64,000 nucleotides of DNA, taken from the NCBI GenBank assembly GCA_002914805.1, contig JXTB01000105.1, forward strand, positions 695,993-759,992, in the 5' to 3' direction. Source of the stretch: Parasponia andersonii. Taxonomy: Eukaryota > Streptophyta > Magnoliopsida > Rosales > Cannabaceae. The translations under genes and the position numbers were made by a program. Shown in pieces: positions 1 to 11,540 of this stretch. The notes below the pieces were generated by a model, which ran no database searches, had not been told where the DNA came from, and saw nothing but the letters and a program-made list of their open reading frames with translations. Numbering within the stretch: the stretch's first letter is position 1; every line of letters begins with the position of its first letter.

Positions 1-176
1 CTTATGTATAGGTAATTTTTTTGGCCATTGAATTCTAACGGCTATAATGATGTGCATGAAAAGACGCACATCATTAATGATATTTCTCTTTTTTATTTTT
101 TAATATAAAAAATATATAAAAAAAATTTTTATTGATCAAATTGATCCCTATGTATAAGTAAAAAAAAAAATTACCT
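1..176. repeat. MITE copy, cut by the window edge
   Basis: This is the same small element that occurs three times at 25.4-26.2 kb. Shared landmarks, in order, are a TATAGGTAA-type start, the GGCTATAATGA.GTGCATGAAAAGACG block, CATCATTAATG, a run of CT-rich bases, ATTGATCAAATTGAT, and a terminal TAAAAAAAAAATTACCT. The left terminal repeat runs off the window. It holds no coding sequence. Confidence 0.75.
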
Positions 177-1143
177 CGTGGACGTCCATATATATATGTA
201 TATATTGAAACTGAGTTCATAACTAAGAAAAAAAAAGTAGACTAAAACTAAATTCTCACAAAAATTAGCTAGGCTACCTAATTTTTTTTACTTTAAAGTA
301 CATAAAGTGAATCAGATGAAATGTGCATATATTCAAAGCAAAACGCAAATTAGAATAAAGTTGGTGCTTTGAAATATCCTAGTTAAGAAAGTACGTAGTC
401 AAAAATATACCAATTGTGATGGCGGCCGTAAGATGATTTAAATCATTATCTTTGATTCGTTTCTCTCTAATACACTTGTCCTGTTCATATATATATATAT
501 ACACATGTATCTGCCACTTTATTTTATTATCAGCACTAACGTACTTCCTTTTCCTTTTTGAGATTGTACATTAACTATATAATATTGTCACACGTTATGG
601 AGACTGCAGGATTATTTATTTTTATTTTTATTTATTATTTTTGAAGACCGGAGTTGCCACTGTATTTATATGTATAAATATATTATGTTATATTATATTA
701 TATTATATTATATATATATATATATATATTAGAACTAGTATAATAGGTATATTTTTAGATTATTTTTAGATTATTATTGATAGTTACGCAATTTTGGTCA
801 TTAAATTATAATTTAATAATTATAAATATAAATACTATTTTTAAGTTATATTAAAACTTGTTTTAATATAATTAATTATAACGTTTAGATTGAAATCTAA
901 TAGTCAAAATTAATGTATTTACTAATAATAATAATAATAAAAGTATTGGCCACATGTTTTAATTTAAATAATATTTACTTTCATCATCTAGGTTGATGCA
1001 TGTTCCTAGTAGCTACGTGAGAATATGAAAATATCCTCTCTTTTTTGAGTGTATAAATGTAAGTCCGAATTTGGAAGACAGGCCATGAACAACTTGTGAA
1101 CTTGGACATAAGAGTTTCTTTCTTTGCTGGTATATAGTACTCC
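177..1143. other. AT-rich intergenic DNA upstream of BCAT
   Basis: No gene seen. The stretch holds TA microsatellites (near 490 and 690-730) and an AAT run near 930. It is the likely upstream regulatory region of the aminotransferase gene, but I see no recognisable element other than the TATA box that follows. Confidence 0.5.
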
Positions 1144-1153
1144 TTATATAAGG
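1144..1153 (+). promoter_or_regulatory. TATA box of BCAT
   Basis: TTATATAAGG lies about 35-44 bases before the start codon at 1188. It is well placed only if the 5' leader is very short (around 10-20 bases). Inferred from position. Confidence 0.45.
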
Positions 1154-1187
1154 CCTCTTACTCGGCTGCATATATTTGGTTGCAAAT

Positions 1188-1262
1188 ATGGCTCCTCCTA
1201 ATTTGCAAACTAGCTCAGGTCCTATTAATACTGCTGATAGGTAACTCATATCTCGACCACAC

Positions 1263-1307
<45 letters not shown>

Positions 1308-2051
1308 GACATTTGTTGAACAACATCAATTCGCTTTTTTTTTTTTGAAAAAAAATAATTCTTTTTACATTTGTATATTTCCTATATTTATAGTAATGAA
1401 GAATATGCGAGGGTGAACTGGGATGCCCTTGGATTTGGTGTAATTCCAACTGATTTCATGTACGTGATGAAATGCTCCAAAGAAGGGGACTTTTTGCATG
1501 GAAACCTAACTCCCTATGGAAACATCGAGTTGAGCCCATCTGCTGGAGTCTTGAACTACGGACAAGTAAGTAAACCTCATTATTTCGTTCAATCAACACT
1601 TAAACACAATTAATTATGTCTGTCTCTTAACTGCATGGTTTTTAGAAGTTATTCTTTTTTTTCATCTTCTTTAGTCTAAAAACAGCTTTCATAGGTAAAA
1701 TAATGATTGCTAAAAAAGCTTTAAAATAGCTGTTCAAAGCTCGTCCAATATCATCTATATACATATTAATCCCCATTTAAAAAAAACTAATGACTTTTAT
1801 ATATGCTTAATTTTTGCACTTATTTATGAATTACTTATGGGCATGAAATGTTGTAGGGATTATTCGAAGGTCTAAAGGCATACAGGAAAGAAGATGGTGG
1901 TATCCAACTCTTTAGGGTAGACCAGAATGCTTTACGCATGAAGATGGGTGCGGAAAGACTCTGCATGCCTTCTCCATCCGTTGACCAATTTATCCATGCA
2001 GTCAAACAAACAGTTCTCGCCAACAAGCGTTGGGTATCAATACATAAAACC

Positions 2052-2109
<58 letters not shown>

Positions 2110-4730
2110 CCAAATCAAACTTCTTAATGATCAATTGCTTGTCATACTGCTTGTGATTTCGTTTTATTAAAAAACAAATAATTGTAACTTTAAAAGAATA
2201 TAATTTTAAAAGAAGAACATGAACGTCATTAAAGGAGGTCGTAATGTTTAATATACATTTGCATTGCACATCAATGAAAGTTATATAAGCTCATAATATA
2301 TATATATATATATATATATAAATATGTATATATATATATGTATATATAGGTTCCACCTCCAGGAAAAGGAGCACTGTATCTAAGGCCTATGCTCTTGGGG
2401 ACTGGAGCTGTACTAGGCCTTGCACCAGCACCAGAATATACATTCTTAATATTTGCTGCACCAGTTGGCAATTATCACAAGGTGAGTTCTCTATTCTCCC
2501 AAAACAATTAAAAGAATAAAATAAAAAACGCCTGGTGTTGTTTACTTAGTTATGATAATGATTAACTATAGATTATCATTCGTGTAGCCAACTTGCAAGC
2601 AATTGATAATAGACCATGCACTACAGAATCAACATAGTTACATTTTTAATGCGAAAGAAAATTGCTAATATATATATATATAATTATGAAGAAAATATAT
2701 CAATTAAAGGTAAATTGCTAGTATAATTGTTCAATTTATTGTGGTACATATAGGATCGAGCAGCCCTGAACTTGTATGTGGAGGACAAGCTTCATCGAGC
2801 CATCCCTGGAGGAACTGGAGGTGTTAAGTCCATCACTAACTACTCACCTGTATGTACACTTTGGGGGGCTCATCGTTTTTCTTTTCTTCATAACTTGATG
2901 TAATTTTATTATGTAAATTATTAGTTGTGTCATCTAGTTTCATCTCATACTACATTTTAGTCATTAAACTGTATAAATTGGTAAAGTGACGCATATTGTA
3001 ATCAAAGAAGTAAAACAAGTAATGAGAGATTAGACTAATCATATTTTATTTGATTATGTGATGAGTTGATATTTTCTTTATCCTTCAGGTTTTCCTAGCA
3101 CAAAGTCATGCAAAGGCCAAAGGATTCTCCGATGTCATATTCCTCGATTCCGTGAATGGAAAATACGTAGAGGAGACTAGTGCTTGTAATATTTTCATTG
3201 TCAAGGTAAGTAATCAGTTAAATAATGCTAGTAATTAACCTTTTTTTTCTCTTTAAAACTCAAGGGGCGATTCGAATTTAAAACTTTCCGGTCTCCATAT
3301 TAAAATATATATGGTTATTACTAGGCTATAGTACTTGCAATAACAAATGATTGAGTTTAATATCATCCAAACATATCTTCTACCTACAAAGCTGGATAAT
3401 AAAGCAAGCTATAAGGAGTATTATAATGTGTTAAACACACACAAAAAAATAAAAAGAAAAAAGAGAGAAAAAGAAAAAGAGGATAGTGAATATATACGCT
3501 GATAAATTAATTGTATCTTTAAAACGTGCATGGCTGTGAGGATTAATACCAAAGACTTGTTAATCGAGGAATCGGATGCTTTTGCTGCTTATTGATTAAC
3601 AAAGGTTAACACTTCTCAAATATATATTCTTTGCCAAGTTAGAATTAAGGACTACAAAATGTCAATGGGCTCCATAATCAGTGTACTCCTATTAGGTTTA
3701 GTTGTTGTTTGATCAAGAAGACACATAACTCATTGGGAAATTATTTATCAGAATTTTGACTAAGTTTGATGTGGTGATTAATAGAACAGCTCCACTAGAC
3801 TAGGATAGTGCCACAAAATTAACAACCTTAAAAGATGGAAATTTTAATACTCTTACATAGCTTATACAAATACAAAAATAAACATAATTACAATAATAAT
3901 CTTAAATAACGTCTTTTGAATTTCAATTATTAGAAATAATTCTCCCGCCTAACTTAATTTCATATATAGTGGTTGGTATCATAAAATTCCTAGTGAAGCT
4001 GATGATAATAACTACGCTAATCTACGTATTATAGGACAATGTTCTCTCAACCCCAGCTATACAGGGGACAATTCTGCCTGGTATTACGCGTAATAGCGTA
4101 ATTGAACTTGTCACTAGTTTTGGCTATCAGGTGAGATTTGTTGATCTTGTACCTGTTTATTTTTATTTACTTGTTTTTTTAATGCTGGATGTGTTTCACG
4201 ATTTAGCAAATAGTATTTAAAATAAAACCTTGGATCCAAATAGAAAGCTAAGAAAGAAAATCTAAAGACTACAGGATCTTTAAATCTTTAACCCTTTCAT
4301 CTAGTGAGGGGATATATCTTGGTTCCTAAATTTAAAATCTTATATTCAGACTCTATTGCAAAACACTGACAATTTTATTTAATATATAATTAGGTGGAGG
4401 AACGTCTAATACCGGTAGAGGACTTGCTTGAAGCTGATGAAGCTTTTTGCACAGGAACTGCTATGATTGTCAACCCTATTGGTAGTATAACATATCAGGG
4501 TAAAAGGTATACATGAATACTTTCCTTTTTTAATTTTTTTAAAATACAGAAAACAATGTCCTCTAGTGTTCTTTTCATATGGTAAAAAGGCTATTTATAT
4601 CAAATATGATTGTAGGGTTGAATACAGAAGAGGACAAGAAGCATTAGCCCAAAAACTGTATGAAGCGGTTGTGGGAATTCAAACGGGACTTGTTGAAGAC
4701 AATAAAGGATGGACCCTCCAGCTCAACTGA
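1188..4730 (+). CDS. BCAT: branched-chain amino acid aminotransferase, cytosolic type
   Basis: PLP-dependent class IV aminotransferase that interconverts leucine, isoleucine and valine with their 2-oxo acids, using 2-oxoglutarate/glutamate. Nine exons give an unbroken 356-residue frame: 1188-1240, 1394-1565, 1857-2033, 2350-2481, 2754-2849, 3089-3205, 4035-4130, 4394-4506, 4616-4730, all with GT-AG borders. Visible family blocks are [36 protein letters not shown] (its lysine should form the Schiff base with PLP), [26 protein letters not shown] and the DEAFCTGTA loop near the C-terminus. The N-terminus [10 protein letters not shown] is short and lacks a plastid or mitochondrial presequence, so a cytosolic enzyme like Arabidopsis BCAT4/BCAT6 is likely. 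BCAT4 acts in methionine chain elongation, so the exact substrate is open. Introns hold CT and TA microsatellites. A broken partial copy lies near 51.5 kb. Confidence 0.93.
1269..1301. repeat. TA microsatellite in BCAT intron 1
   Basis: About 16 uninterrupted AT units just after the first exon of the aminotransferase gene. Confidence 0.85.
2055..2108. repeat. compound CT-TA microsatellite in BCAT intron 3
   Basis: About 18 CT units followed by about nine AT units, a few bases after the exon 3 donor site. A second TA run lies at 2296-2320 in the same intron. Confidence 0.9.
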
Positions 4731-5373
4731 GCTTTTCTTCTCCTTTATGTTTAAAAAGAGAGAAGGGTGATGTGGTAGATTTGTCCACTTCTAGCTAGCT
4801 TTGGAATTATTTATGTATGGAGTTTTGTAATATTGAACCAAGGTTATTTGGTCCTTGCACTGTTGAAAAACTGAAAGAAGCAAGGGCTGAGCTTCAATTA
4901 ATCATCTAAAATGAAAGAAAGTGCCTTCAACTCATATATCAAACGTGTGTTATTTTAATTGATTGTGTTCAGATAATACTTAATACCTATAATTTTAAAT
5001 AAATAAAGAAAACAGATCCTCTTTAGATTTTTTGTCCACTCTTCTCTCAATCCACTGGTTTTTCTGAAAGTCACTAAATAAAGAATAACCACTAAAACAA
5101 AAATAGGCAGCGCGGTAAAAAAAAAATTTCCCATCTAATCCAAAGTATTTTTTTTCCTTCCTCTTTGATTCTTATCATCTTTTCTCCTTCTCTCTTCTAT
5201 CATTAGAATTGACAAAATTACTAAATCTTTAATTAATGTTATTGAAAACACTACAAAGAGATTACTACTTCTTTAAGCAAAAATTAATTAATAGATGATA
5301 AAATTATGATTGGACCTGCTTATTTGTCTGAAATTAAATTTATTAAAAATCTCAAGTATCCTATCGATTGTAA
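4731..5373. other. BCAT 3' region and intergenic DNA
   Basis: The first 200 bases are the probable 3' untranslated region. Parts of it reappear in the degenerate copy at 51.84-52.04 kb (for example the CTTCTAGCTAGCTTT block). The rest is AT-rich with nothing recognised. Confidence 0.5.
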
Positions 5374-5495
5374 TGATAATTATTATAGTGTGGATTTTCT
5401 TCCAAAGACTAATGATGGATTTTCATCCAAAGACTGATAATTATTATAGTGTGGATTTTCTTCCAAGGACAAATGATGAATTTTCATCCAAAGAC
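5374..5495. repeat. two tandem 61-bp units
   Basis: Two adjacent 61-base units (5374-5434 and 5435-5495) differ at only about three positions. Each begins TGATAATTATTATAGTGTGG and ends CATCCAAAGAC. No function is visible. Confidence 0.9.
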
Positions 5496-5689
5496 TAACG
5501 AGTACGTTACACACTCTCAATTGGTTCTAATTGGAGCACCGAAATGTAGGAGGTCTGTACAGTCTTAAATAAGAGTTTAAATAGAGCTTTTCACCAAGTA
5601 CTATGATGGGGAGCTCGTGTGGTACTTAATAAATATTCTCCAATGATTGTGTCAGCGATAGTGATCGAGTACTGTGTACTAATGGAAAA

Positions 5690-7480
5690 ATACCCAAAAG
5701 ATAGGAGAAAAGGCAAGCGGTTTGGAGAGCAGTGACAACTTACCCTTTATGTGAAAAAAATGTTGTATTCATAGTGGCCTCGTAATCCCTTTTGCAGCTT
5801 AGAGTTGAGTGTCATGTGTCATCTGAAATAGTAGAATAAAGCTTGCCTGCATCTACCTGGTTGTAAGCTTTACTCATATCTAGCTTTGGAGCATAATTCC
5901 GATCCTTCCTTTCTTCCTCATTTGAATAGTATGGAGACACTCAAAACCCACTATTACATTATCGTGAGCAATCTTCGAAGAACAAAAACATGTTGAGTGG
6001 GGGAAATAATATCTCCAAGAATCAACCTTAATTTATTAGCCAAAGCCTTACCTTAGTGATAATCTTAAAGACTAAATTATAAAGGCTAATTAGCCTAAAG
6101 TATTTTATCCTAACTGGATTCTTCTTTTTGGGAATCAAAGAAACGTAAGTTTCATTAAACTCCCTCACTTCCCCGCCATTGTTCAATACCTCTAACAAGC
6201 ATCTGAAATAACATTCGCCATCAAACTCCAATATTTTTAATAAAATAGAGCTAAATATCTGTATAGACCGAGAGCCTTATCTAGGTGCATTTGAAATTCT
6301 AAATATCTTCTTTAGTGAAATCTGCAAGCAAAAGTGAGTTCATCTCATTTGTAACCCTTCTTTCCGCAGCCACCAAAACGTCATCAATTTGATCATCATT
6401 TGGCATTGATGAAGAAAAAAATATTCCCAAAGTAACATTCTATTAATTTTTTTTTTCAATATCCTTAATATTCTCTTTTCAAGATTCTGTTTGATTTATA
6501 AGCCCTTGAATCTTATTCTTCCTTTGTCTTTGACATACTTTCATATGGAAAAACTTCGTATTTTTATCTTTATGCTTCATCCAAAAAACTCTACTGCACT
6601 GCTTCCAATAAATTTCCTCATCAAGAAGAATAATGTCTATTTCTTTTTCTATTGATCGAATCCTTCCTAAATAATCTTTATTGGAATTCTTACAAAAATG
6701 AGCAATTTTTTCTTTCCTAAGCTCATTAGGCCTCCAGAATCTATTACCATAATGATCTTTGCTCCAACTTTTTAAGGCCGTCGAAAATTGAAAAAAACAT
6801 CCCTTTCCTGTCCCAATCCGCCCATCACACCTAAAAGTATCCCAAGCCTCCTTAATAATTGTACCATAATCTTCCTACAAGGTCCATGTTTTCTCAAAAT
6901 GAAAACGAGGTGAATACCTCCTATGCCCTCTATAAAAATAGGTTTGACTTCTTCAAATTCAATCCATAGAGGTCAGTGATCAGATTCTTCATATTCAAGA
7001 TGCTACACCAATGCTCTGAAAAAAGAGTCTTCCATTCTATAGAACACAAACATCGGTGTAGTCTTTCTTGAATTAATTTCTCACCTTCTTGTCTGTTATT
7101 CCAAGTGAAAGCTTCACTAATGAATCCCATGTCTATAAAACCGCAATTCTCAACAGCTATGTGGAATTGAAAGCCAAAGCATTTAAACTTCTAAAATTTC
7201 CACCTTGCTTTTCGTCATCTTTCAACACTTCATTAAAGTCTCCTCCACACAAATAAGGTAGATAACTCAAACCTTAGGCCGCTTTCAGACTACCATAAAA
7301 CACTATAAACTCCACCCTTCACTATATGTGCACTTGACAATTGAATCTATATAGTGCTTTGAAAAAGAAAGAACAAAAATATCAATACCTTCTTTCCATT
7401 GAAGTGCCAAGCCACCACCCGCTCCTTCGTAATCAACCGTAAAACAGCCATAAAATCCTAATTTGCATCTATTTTGTTCC
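5690..7480 (-). mobile_element. degenerate non-LTR retrotransposon (LINE) remnant
   Basis: Read on the minus strand, fragments in several frames give plant LINE landmarks in the right order. From about 7420 down there is a GGGLALQWKEG-like endonuclease start, then LCGGDFNEV near 7250 (endonuclease core), then FTWNNRQEGEKLIQERLHR near 7100-7040 (end of the endonuclease domain). Near 6210-6050 comes ETYVSLIPKKKNPVRIKYFR (reverse transcriptase), followed by LANKL near 6035 and LDMSKAYNQV near 5880. Stops and frameshifts separate these blocks, so the element is dead. The reverse transcriptase catalytic core and the 3' end are not recognisable below about 5690. Confidence 0.8.
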
Positions 7481-8504
7481 ACTCGTCATGGGAAAAGACA
7501 AGTTCCATAAGAAAAACGGAGTATGCCTCTCTCTCGTAGTAAATTATACTCAGATACACTTTCAGATACTACTATATATTTTTTTCACGCGTATTTTTGA
7601 TAAAATATTTAATTATATGTTACAATTTAGACAGTTAATGAGTCAAATTACTATAATTCGGAAAGTTTAGAGACTATTTGTATTATAATTGAAATTTTGA
7701 GAATTAAATTGCCAGCAGTGTGATAGTTGAAAAACCATTTATGCCATTAATCCCGAAAAAATGTTGACACAAAAAAGTAAAAAGAAAAAGAATAAAAGTG
7801 ATAAAAAAGCTACTTTTAAAAAAATAAAAAATAAAATAAAATAAGAAATAAAAGATATAAAAGCATGCATCAGCTGAGGCGAGTTCGTCTGTGATGCATG
7901 ACAGTGCGTCAAGCTTCTTTAAATAGGTTTTTTTTTTTGTTTTTTTTTTTAATTTAAAAAATTGGCATTAGATCATACATGGTAACATGAACTCTGTATC
8001 TTTCAAAACTAAAACTTCCGTTGTATTTTGCCAAAAAAGCAAACAAATACCATATGACACCTAATTGACGTGGATAGTTTAATTTTGGCCTAAAATCACT
8101 TTTTTAGTTCATTTTTTCAAAATGACATTTCTAATAATCTTCAAATAATAAAAAATCTAAAATACCCTTGACTTGACTGATCCCAACTAGTTTTTGAGCT
8201 CTGTTTTTCCTTAATTTTTTACTTTTTTGTAAATTTGAAAAACATTCCTATCAAAGCTGTGTGATTCTGTGTTATAATTTTATGACTATCAACAATTTTA
8301 TGTGTATTAATAGTAACAATGGTTTGTAACATTTTTTTTAAATTTTTTATTTTTTAATTTGAAAAATATGCCAATCCCTATTAGAGTAGTGTGACTATGT
8401 GTCACATTTTTACGACTCTTAAGAGTTTTTTATGTGTTGATGGTAACATGTTTTATTAATATGTGTGTGACTTTATGTCACAAACGAATGTGAATTATTA
8501 TATT
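7481..8504. other. intergenic, nothing recognised
   Basis: AT-rich DNA with no supported gene. From about 8250 it contains weakly repeated phrases of the type GTGTGA.T.TGTGTCACA that recur near 8390, 8460 and 9270. They seem to belong to the triplicated unit that follows. Confidence 0.5.
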
Positions 8505-9590
8505 CATGATCTTGTCAACTTTGTTTTTTTTAGCTCTATATAAACTTTAACGAAATATTCATTTATTATCTTTATAAGAAAAAGTTTCTCGTTACCAATA
8601 TATTTTATCTCCTTTGCACGGTGTTCAGGTTTCAACTCTAGAGCGTTAAATACAATTTGTAACAAATTGACATAAGTTGCTCCATTAGTAACCAAAATAA
8701 TACCCATACTCTCCATCATGTGATAGATATTATAGTTGTCAACTACTGTTGTAGTTCTGAAAAATAACAACACTACTCATGTCTGCAAAAACAAAAAATC
8801 ATGATATATAATTACCAATAAATTATGTGATATTTCTTTTATGACCAAATGATTTTTGTTCTTTTTTAGCTCCATGTAACCTTTAGCACAATGATCACTA
8901 ATAATCTTAATAGAAATAAGTCTCATATCAACTATACATTTAATTTCTATGGTATGGTGCTTAGGTCTCAACTCAAGAGCCTCAAATACAATTTCTAACA
9001 AATCTAATGTCTTCACCTCATAATAGATATTATTACGGTCTAAATTACTATTGTTATTAAAGTAAGCAACAACACTACCAATACCTGTATAAAATAAAAA
9101 TTTAATATTGGTCAACAAGTACCTAACATATTATGTCATAAGACTATTAGTAATAAGCTTTGGTATGCCAATAACGAAAATTAGACCATTGTAACAATGG
9201 AAAATATATTCAGAAAAGATGTTAAAGGTTATTTTTGTCTTTCTATATTAATGGTAATAATAGTTTGTAAATATGTGTGATTCCGTGTCACAAATTTATG
9301 ATTGTCAAAAATTATTACGAAGAAAAATTATTACATTATTAGTCTTGTCAATTTTGTTCTTTTTTAGTTCCATGTAAATTTTAAATTTTAATAGAATGAT
9401 CATTTGTAAACTTTACATGAGAAAGTCCCACATTAACTATATTGCATGGTGTTCAAGTCTCAACTCTGGAGCATCAAATACAATGTTTAATAAACTTTCG
9501 TTGGTTGTTCCACTAAGAACCAAAATACCTTTAGTCTCCATGCTATGATAGAGCTATTGTTGTCCCACCTACTACATTGTAATTCAGGAA
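8505..9590 (-). repeat. three diverged copies of an unidentified module
   Basis: Blocks near 8512-8745, 8863-9060 and 9341-9560 are diverged versions of one sequence. On the minus strand the first two stay open for 89 and 113 codons and translate to related peptides (LLQIVFNALELKPEHRAKEI against LLEIVFEALELRPKHHTIEI, then a K-rich stretch containing ELKK). The third is more decayed but keeps CTCAACTCTGGAGCATCAAA, the counterpart of the same stretch. I do not recognise the family. It could be three copies of one exon of a repetitive gene, or the internal part of an unclassified transposon. Confidence 0.55.
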
Positions 9591-9718
9591 AACATCAGTA
9601 CCGCTTTTATCTGCGTAAACAAATAACACAGATCTACAATTACTAAGCAAATTATGCGACATGATCTCATAATATTAGTTTATGATGTAAAAAAAATTGT
9701 CACTATAACTCTGACACT

Positions 9719-9822
9719 TGTGATAAATAGTCACCAATTTTTGACTACTTTTAACTATGAAGTTATGTTGTGTGATAAATAGTCACCAATTTTTGACTAC
9801 TTTTAACTATGAAGTTATGTTG
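9719..9822. repeat. exact 52-bp tandem duplication
   Basis: Units 9719-9770 and 9771-9822 are identical by eye, each starting TGTGATAAATAGTCACC and ending GAAGTTATGTTG. A perfect match in otherwise decayed DNA points to a recent event or an assembly artefact. Confidence 0.93.
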
Positions 9823-10540
9823 TGACATCTTCTAAACGCACAAAGTGATCTTATAAATTCAGACTATTTTTAATAATAATGTTATTAAAATAGAATAATG
9901 CATTGTGATAATCTGTTTCGTTCCAAAATAATGGCAGACAATCGCATAGATCTATCACAAATATATTGTCTGCGTTGTGATCAAATATAAATTTGACATA
10001 GAACGGAAAGAAAAAACTATTTTTAATTTATTATACTCGGTATTAAATTTTGATAGAATTGACTTTCAAAATATACTTGTCAAAAATTTTAAGCAAATAT
10101 ATTTTTAATTATCTTATTCTATTTATTTCATCTTCCTTCCCCACGCGAGCAGACACACACGATTGGCAAAAAAATAGAAAAATCAAACATTTAGCAGATA
10201 CATAGTTGTATTAACAGTACATAATTTGTACTATAAATCATAGACTAAGTGTAAACAAATGAAATTACTATTCATTCCTATTATAAGCTCAAAACTCAGA
10301 AACCCATATCCACTGGTTTAATAAGAATCTACTATGGATATTTTTAACTAAGAAAAACATATCCTAAACGACAAAACAGATAAAAATAGCACTATAAATA
10401 GGGGAAAAAAAGATCCATGTTCAAGAACAAACAAATCTTAAAGCTTCCACGAGATCAAAACTTTTTAACACAAAAATTAACAAAACCAAAGAGAAAGAAT
10501 CAAATTCTTATATAAAAATCTCAACATGCAAACTGGGTTC
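9823..10540. other. intergenic, nothing recognised
   Basis: AT-rich DNA. The continuation of the WAV3-type gene fragment (intron, RING finger, VWA domain) would be expected here on the minus strand. I see no trace of it. Confidence 0.5.
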
Positions 10541-10545
10541 AATGG

Positions 10546-10801
10546 AAAAATACAGAACTTCGAGTACTTGGTTATACTTTTGGACAATCGGAGGCCGGAA
10601 GACGAATGGGTTGGCGTGGTGTGTGGTTGGCAATTGGAGCCATGATCAGTCGGTGAAAGTGCAAGAAAAGAGCGAAATGGCGTCGAATAACCTAGCTAAA
10701 ATGACGGCGTTTGAGGGGGAAGAGTGCTCTAAAATTTGGGGAATATATAGGCAAATATTAAGACCAAGAGCAAGCTTAGCTTTCCTCCATTTTCTCGCCA
10801 T
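10546..10801 (-). pseudogene. first-exon fragment of a WAV3-type RING E3 ligase gene
   Basis: The minus strand starts with ATG at 10801 and reads MARKWRKAKLALGLNICLYI, followed by SPSNAV, LFDAISL and a stop at 10646 (51 residues). A shift to another frame then gives TTPTHSSSGLRLSKSITK, ending near 10546. This order (MxxKWRKAKLALGLNxCVYxP, SDAVSLSP, TPTPSSSGLRLSKS) is the start of the plant RING-H2 plus VWA-domain E3 ligases of the WAVY GROWTH 3 class (the At5g60710-like branch), as I remember that family. The RING finger that should follow is missing. A GA-rich tract at 11014-11031 lies upstream, as in many plant 5' leaders, so some of the 5' region came with the fragment. It is truncated and frameshifted, so not functional. 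Confidence 0.65.
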
Positions 10802-11420
10802 ATTCTTCTCTTTTAGGGATCTATAATACTATTACCACAATAAATAATCAGATCTTGAACATGTAACCCATCAAGCTATTTGTTTCTCGAACTGAGTTCG
10901 AACCAGATTTTGCTCTAGAGTTGAGACCAAAAAATGCTAAAAGACGCCATTAGAGGGCAGAGAGAAGCTTTTTGAGAAATGGGTTTCTGACCTTTTATCA
11001 AACAAAGAAAGACAGAGAGAGAGAGAGAGAGTAGAATATACTACAAAGCAATAAGTGTTTTACCACTATTTTTCTCTCCAAAATGCTACTACAAGAGTTA
11101 TTTTTTGCTACTTAAAAAGTCATTTTGAAATGCTGAACTAAAAAAATCAGTTTGGACCAAAATTGAACGTCCATGTCAATTTCCCCAGGGTAAATGTAGA
11201 CCATTAGTACCTTAAAAAAAGTGTAAGCCCATAGTTTACTTGTATGGTCATGGTAAAAGATTTTAAATCTAAACCGATGGTTTATTTTTTTTTGTTGTTA
11301 AAGTTGACGACAAAAAGTACTTTTTAAGCTAAAAACGTCATAAGAAAACAACTAATTTCGGATATTTAAGTAATAAGTTATAAAATTTGTGTATTTATCA
11401 ACTTCTCCTCAATTCTCTAA
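10802..11420. other. intergenic between the E3 fragment and SPB1
   Basis: The left part is the probable old leader of the minus-strand E3 fragment, with a GA microsatellite at 11014-11031. The rest is AT-rich and shows no gene. Confidence 0.45.
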
Positions 11421-11540
11421 GGCCCAATGACCATTATTATGGTCGGCCCAAGTTAAATAAGTTGCCTTAGGTTAGAATCACCCTAGAATCAACGAAATGT
11501 TCATTGCATTGCAGGAACCAAAACCCTTTCAAAACCCTAA
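11421..11540 (+). promoter_or_regulatory. site II and telo-box promoter motifs of SPB1
   Basis: Two site II motifs, GGCCCA at 11421-11426 and at 11445-11450, precede a telo-box AAACCCTAA at 11532-11540. In plants this pair is a known signature of promoters of ribosomal-protein and ribosome-biogenesis genes (TCP and telo-box binding factors). The downstream gene is an rRNA methyltransferase, so the motifs fit its job. The distance to the start codon (about 1.2 kb) implies a long leader, probably with a leader intron. I cannot place the transcription start. Confidence 0.55.

Noticed and set aside
1246..1449. Minus-strand ORF over BCAT intron 1
   Set aside because: Largely translation of a TA microsatellite (a YI repeat).
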